A stretch of DNA of 64,000 nucleotides from Sternotherus odoratus (taxonomy: Eukaryota; Chordata; Testudines; Kinosternidae), in contig JAVMKO010000001.1 of assembly GCA_032164245.1 (NCBI GenBank), positions 83,077,892-83,141,891 on the forward strand, given 5' to 3'. The notes under the pieces were generated by a model. That model worked only from the letters and a program-made list of their open reading frames with translations, had not been told where the DNA came from and searched no databases. A program made the translations under genes and the position numbers. How positions within the stretch are numbered: position 1 is the stretch's first letter; each line of letters starts with the position of its first letter. Shown here one piece after another: positions 59,129-64,000 of this stretch.

Positions 59129-60305
59129 CAGGGGTCTCCAAACTTTTCAGCCCGAGGGCCGCATTAACTATCAAATAGCAGTTCGGGGGCCGACAACACA
59201 CTCGAGGTCCAAATAAAAAAAGAATCAAAACATGGATGTTGTTTTTAATTATTTATTTAATATTATTTTATTCAGTTATTATTTAATAACACATTGATAC
59301 ACTACACATGAACACTTGTTCACTACACATGAACACTACACATGAACACCTGTTCACTACACATGAACACTACACATCAACCCCCCAACTGACCCACCCA
59401 GCCAGGTCTCTCCCCCCAAAACCTCCTTTCCTCCAACCCCCCCCCCCCCAAATGACCCACCCAGCCAGGTCTCTCCTCCCAAAACCTCCTTTCCTCCAAC
59501 CCCCCCCAAATGACCCACCCAGCCAGGTCTCTCCCCCCAAAACCTCCTTTCCTCCAACCCCCCCCCCCCCCAAATGACCCACCCAGCCAGGTCTCTTCCC
59601 CCCCCAAACCTCCTTTCCTCCAACCCCCCCCCCAAATGACCCACCCAGCCAGGTCTCTCCCCCCAAAACCTCCTTTCCTCCAACCCCCAACTGACCCACC
59701 CAGCCAGGTCTCTCCCCCCCAAACCTCCTTTCCTCCAACCCCCAACTGACCCACCCAGCCAGGTCTCTCCCCCCCAAACCTCCTTTCCTCCAACCCCCAA
59801 CTGACCCACCCAGCCAGGTCTCTCCCCCCCAAACCTCCTTTCCTCCAACCCCTCCCCCCCCAACTGACCCGCTCAACCCGGTCTCTTCCCCCCCCCCCAA
59901 CTGACCCGCTCAACCCGGTCTCTTCCCCCCCCCCAACTGACCCGCTCAACCCGGTCTCTCCCCACAGACCGTTTCGCCGCCTGGCAGTGGGTGGCTCCTT
60001 GTTTCGCCGCCTGTAACTGGGTGGCGGTGCGGCGCGTCCCGGCCCCAGCTCTGAGCCGTCCCTGGCCGGCGGCGGCAGCGGAGCACGCGGCGCGTCCTGG
60101 CCGGCGGCGGCTGCGGAGCACGCGGCGCGTCCCGGCCCTGCGGCTGGCGGCGGCAGCGGAGCACGCAGCGCGTCCCGGCCGGCGGCGGCAGCTGAGCACG
60201 CGGCGCGTCCCGGCCCCTTGGCTGGTTCCCGACCCCTGCCGCGGGCCGGATGAGAGGGCCTCGCGGGCCGCATCTGGCCCGCGGGCCGTAGTTTGGAGAC
60301 CCCTG
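59129..60305. mobile_element. Non-autonomous hAT element, minisatellite-filled
   Basis: A 1,177-bp element with inverted ends (CAGGGGTCTCCAAACTTTTC on the left, GTTTGGAGACCCCTG on the right) and a perfect 8-bp duplication CTCTAGAG (59121-59128, 60306-60313). Subterminal GAGGGCCGC and GCGGGCCGTAG are inverted partners. The inside consists of three arrays: an ACTACACATGAACAC repeat (59301-59379), a roughly 60-bp C-rich repeat (59388-59950) and a GCGGCGGCAGCGGAGCACGC repeat (about 60065-60215). No transposase. The perfect duplication suggests a recent insertion. Confidence 0.88.
59388..59950. repeat. C-rich minisatellite, about 55-63-bp unit
   Basis: Eight units containing TGACCCACCCAGCCAGGTCT and CCTCCTTTCCTCCAAC, separated by variable C runs, followed by three shorter degenerate units with TGACCCGCTCAACCCGGTCT. 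Unit length varies with the C run. Long open frames on the minus strand (up to 340 codons) are caused by the lack of stops in the unit. Confidence 0.92.
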
Positions 60306-60424
60306 CTCTAGAGAAAAGGTCACAGCCTATTGAGCCATTTTCATCATAAGCCAGTGAGGAGAAGCTGTCCTTCCTGGCACAATCTCTGTTGTCTCTCAAT
60401 CTCAGTGATTAATTAGGGGAGGTA

Positions 60425-60860
60425 GAAAAAGGGGGGAACTTGGACCTGCCCTCTACTCCGGGCTCCAGCCCAGGGACCCTAATAGTGTCAGCTATGATGG
60501 CTGAACTTTTAGCCACAAAACACAATACAATTCCCTGGGCTACTTCCCCACAGCAGTCCCCGCTTCTTCATACTCTACTTCACCCTTACCTCAGGGCCTC
60601 CTTCCTTGCGTATGTTATGTTGTCTACCACTCAGTCTCACCAACAGCACAACTTCCTCCCACAGCTCCTGACATCCACCCCCACCTGACTAACTGGGAGG
60701 TTTTTAACTGCTTTCAGCCAGTCCCTGATTGGCTTCAGGTGTCACAATCAGGCTAGCTGTTTCTTCTGCTTTCTGGAAGGTTCCTAATTGGCCCCAGGTG
60801 TCTGGATTAACCTGGAACAACTTCCATTTGGTTCCAGTGGTACCAGGGATTTGTTTAGCC
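60425..60860 (-). repeat. LTR-like dispersed repeat, second copy
   Basis: Shares CTGCCCTCTACTCCGGG, CCAGCCCAGGGACCCT and GGGCTACTTCCC with 29452-29925. Two ATTGG blocks (60728-60732 and 60788-60792) would be CCAAT boxes on the minus strand. Ends and duplication not found. Confidence 0.4.
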
Positions 60861-62211
60861 TGATGCATTTCATTTATCATCAATTCACAACTTGTTTACA
60901 CTTTATTTCTCCTATAATACACTGTCAAATATTCCCCTGAAGGAAACACATGTTCTTAGTCCATTTACTAATACTGGTGCCAGTACTTCTATATGCAGTG
61001 ATTCTCAGTAAACAGAGCAGATGAATAAACAGACCATGAATGTAGAGGAAAGAGCTACCTGTCCATCATTCCAACATTTAGCTATGAGTCTGTAATGATG
61101 ATTTCCCTTGACATAAGCGGAAAAGCCCAGAGGATGAGGCACATGGGTTATTCCCATAATAAATGAAGTTTACTCTAAGGTTTGATAGTTATATTACTGG
61201 GACTAAAGAAATAATGATATTTAATAGATAGATTTCCATGCCTAGGGCCCTTGTTCTAATCACACGTAATCTATCAAAAACATTTGCTTTTCGCTGTTCT
61301 CTGTGACGTGCATTATAATAACTTGATATTCTATTTTCTCCAGCTCTGGGCCAGACATATTTTCTTAACCAACCTAGCACAGCAGTAACAATCCATACTT
61401 TTAAGGACCTAAGGCCCCATTTCCAATTACAAAGCTCTCATCTGAGGTTTCACCTTTTGGGGTTTCATGTTGCAAATCATGTCTAATACTATCCTTAATG
61501 GCACAAGAATGTGCATAGAGTACAGAATGGTTTAGGGGACATCTGTCTTGCAGGCTGGAGTCGGAAGGTAGAATGCATTGCCCAGAGGTCAGTGCTATGA
61601 TTGCCCCATCAGCAGTATGAGATTGTGATACTGCTCTTTGCAATACCCAGAAAGGGGAGGAGGGAAGCTTATCAAATTAAGCTGATGTATTTCACTGTTG
61701 AAGTAATGCTGTGTACGAGTCACTGTATGTGTTAGTGGGGGGAAAAAAAGAACAACAAATCATATTTTTAAACAAAATCTATAATCAGTCCACTTCTGTA
61801 GAAATAATAGAGAACACTCATGTTTACTTCTAACCTAGGCTAGTATCCGAGAAAACCAAGGACCTTTGAACCCCAGACGAATGACAGAAGAAAGAAATAG
61901 ATTTGTGTGTAATGACCTACTCCTCCTCCCAAGTGTCAGTACTTTACTTAGGGCTCAAGCTTGTTTTTCTCCATGCCCTTTATGGTAATCTTCAGCTTGC
62001 ATTCAGCACATGCCAAGCAGTTCAGTTAAATGGAGGGGCTTTTCTTCTTCTAACTTATTTCTTGAAGTAAAATCTTTCCTGTGCCCTGAGGCATTGCTAC
62101 GGGTTTTAGCCCGGGTCACTCCAAATACACACCAGAGATGGTTGAAAAAATTTCAACAGAAACTCCATGATGGGCTAAAACCCCCTGTGTTGCAGACTTT
62201 TGTTTTAGAAT

Positions 62212-62426
62212 CAGAGAGGTAGCTGTGTTAGTCTGGAATTACAAAAGTGATGAAGAGTCCTATGGCACCTTAAAGACTAACTAAAGTATTGAAGCATAAG
62301 TTTTTGTGGGCTAATACCCACTTCGTCGGATGCATGCAGTGGAAGTATCCAGGGGCAGGTATATATAGGTAGGCAAGAACTAGGTTAGACGTAACAGGAT
62401 TAGTCCAATGAGGGTGACCCTTCCTC
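62212..62426 (-). mobile_element. Retroposon copy, uninverted, minus orientation
   Basis: A 215-bp copy flanked by a perfect 16-bp duplication ACTTTTGTTTTAGAAT (62196-62211, 62427-62442). Its 3' end lies at the left (CAGAGAGGTAGCTGTGTTAG read in reverse). It carries the family blocks GGCACCTTAAAGACTAACT, GTGGGCTAATACCCACTTCG and TCGGATGCATGCAGTGGAAG in one orientation, so it gives the native order of the family. Long, variable-length duplications point to target-primed reverse transcription. No coding capacity here. Confidence 0.8.
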
Positions 62427-62882
62427 ACTTTTGTTTTAGAATATTATGGAAGCGGATGTGAAGCAAAAACAGCACTGATTTAAGCCAGACATAGTGCAAG
62501 TTCCCCTTGCATAATTGTACCAATGAACCCCAATTGTGACCCAGCAGCACAAAGCATGGGTCTATCACAACTTCCTTGTTGCAAGTTAGGGGTGAGATTC
62601 AGTGCTCCTTGTTCTTTCTGTTCTGGGCATATCCTGAGTTGGGACTGCCAGGCATACCAAAATGTGTAGTCGTTTTGTGATGTGGCAAATGGAGGATAGG
62701 TTAAGATAACAGATTAATTTTCACTTGTTTTCTATACAAGATGTGGACCAAATTCAAAGGTGGTTCATATGGTGGTATAAATTGCACTTTAAGTTGGAGT
62801 GAGCGTAAGCTGGTATATTCAGGGTAAGTTCCTCAGCCCAACTATGCCCCCTTTGCATGGCTTGAAAGATGCAAAGTGGACC

Positions 62883-63418
62883 TGTAGCGGCACGATGACT
62901 CACCCCTGCGACACCTCCTGCTGGTCTATCAGGGAATTAGCTCTTCCAGTCTCCAAGCACCCTGTACAGGCTGGTATCTTGCTGCCGCTGGTCCCGTGTC
63001 CCTTCCAGATCCAGTGCCCCTTTCCCTGGGGCGCTGCCCCCGGGTAGTACCTCCACAGATCTCTGGGTCTCCCCTCCCTGGGGATCCCCCAACCCTCTAA
63101 TCCCCACCTTGCCTTAGTCTGGGCTACTGCCAGTCATCATCAAGCCCCCGCACCCTGGGGCAGACTGCATTGTAAAAGCCAGTCATCACAGACAAGGGGG
63201 TTTGGACCAGCTACCTCCCTCTGCCACCCAGTACCTCTATCGGCCTTGGACAAGGCCCTGCAGCCTGGGGAGTTGCCAGCCTGGAGCTGTCCTGCTCCTC
63301 TGGCCTTTCCCCAGCCCTGCTTCTCTCCTAGCCTTCAGAGGGCGCTCCGAAGGCGAAAGAGCTAATTCCCAGACAACCAGCAGGAGGCGCTGCAGGGGTG
63401 AGTTGTCATGCTGCTACA
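62883..63418. mobile_element. LTR-like element with 62-bp terminal inverted repeats
   Basis: A 536-bp element flanked by a perfect 5-bp duplication GGACC (62878-62882, 63419-63423), beginning TGTAGC and ending GCTACA. The first 63 bases (to 62945) are an imperfect inverted copy of the last 62 (63357-63418), with about 50 positions matching by eye, sharing CTCACCCCTGC, CCTCCTGCTGGT and GGAATTAGCTCTT. The interior is related to 21086-21756 (CTGCAGCCTGGGGAGTTGCC, CCTCTGGCCTTTCCCCAGCC). TG...CA ends and a 5-bp duplication suggest an LTR; the long inverted ends are unusual for one. Confidence 0.65.
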
Positions 63419-64000
63419 GGACCCAGTGACTGATGGCAGCACCTAAGGATTCCCTTAGTTTAAGAAAATCCTCAGTTATATCAGACCAGCCCGACATCAG
63501 ATACATCTGGTCCTAATGGCATAGGGGATCATTCTGGGACTGGGAAAGAGATGTCAGCAGATTAGCTCCTTGGGAGACATTATCTGCAGGATAAGTTAGG
63601 AGAACCCTGGGACTGCTGTCACTTGTGTTTAGGGAGATTTGATTCCTGGCATCCTCCAGAATTTGAGACACCGGAAAGGGGATGCCGCTCTGACATGCCC
63701 AGGGATCTTGACCATTGGGGACAGAAAGGTGATGGTGAAGCAAGAAAACCAACCAGCAGTTGTATGTAAGAAGGTGTAAGATAAAACACCCTGCTTTATC
63801 TTACATCCTGTTGTTGCTGGCAGCCTTTCCCACTACAGCTCTGCCCTTCCTCAGTGCATAATTTACTCTAATTTATGCTCACACCATCTTATTGAAGCAT
63901 CAGCCACATTTACATCTCCTCTGAATGTGACCCACAGTCTCCAGAATTTCACTAATCCACTGCACCACTGAACCCTCTACAAATGTTGGATTCAGTAGCC

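Noticed and set aside
59388..59950. Regular repeats resembling a CRISPR array
   Set aside because: The units are head-to-tail without unique spacers, in a vertebrate intron; it is a minisatellite.
59357..60399. Open frames of 168-340 codons on the minus strand rich in Gly, Glu, Arg and Trp
   Set aside because: They run through the C-rich minisatellite, stay open in more than one frame, and have the period of the repeat. No domain or start context.

Overview
The window looks like vertebrate nuclear DNA, most likely from a turtle. It is one strand-consistent slice of a large intron-rich gene packed with transposable elements. Three short plus-strand exons (5012-5094, 18920-19043, 51495-51666) have consensus splice sites and compatible phases (0/2, 2/0, 0/1). 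Together they encode about 126 contiguous residues of the N-terminal GT8 (xylosyltransferase) domain of LARGE1, including the DxD metal-binding motif. LARGE1 is a Golgi enzyme that builds matriglycan on alpha-dystroglycan. The gene starts before and ends after the window. The introns inside it are about 13.8 kb and 32.5 kb, in keeping with the very large LARGE1 locus of other vertebrates. Everything else is intronic. The turtle assignment is inference from the repeat mix: many CR1 LINEs, MIR-like SINEs, and GC-rich hAT, Harbinger and Tigger-like families.

Layout. 1-5011: upstream intron with two copies of a TA-flanked MITE and an old L2-like fragment. 5095-18919: MITEs, including one nested in another; a GC-rich repeat; a plus-strand CR1 end; a palindromic element; and a 2.6-kb hAT transposon (10003-12632) with a BED-finger transposase broken by only three stops and one frameshift. 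19044-51494: an LTR-like element, a hAT MITE, two minus-strand CR1 copies, two Tigger-like elements, a 235-bp near-perfect palindrome, two copies of a retroposon with inverted 5' parts, and a 4.4-kb PIF/Harbinger element (45623-50057) with its non-autonomous partner (42950-43797) just upstream. 51667-64000: old SINE and CR1 fragments, a 1.2-kb minisatellite-filled hAT element with a perfect 8-bp target-site duplication, an uninverted copy of the retroposon, and an LTR-like element with unusual terminal inverted repeats.

The most distinctive region is the Harbinger element. Its DDE transposase (plus strand) has one nonsense codon and a deletion that appears to remove the catalytic glutamate. 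The Myb/SANT accessory gene on the minus strand (two exons) is fully open. Inside that gene's intron, on the opposite strand, lies a third open frame of about 104 codons. It has a good splice acceptor and a downstream polyadenylation signal, and I do not recognise the product. It is the best candidate here for something undescribed.
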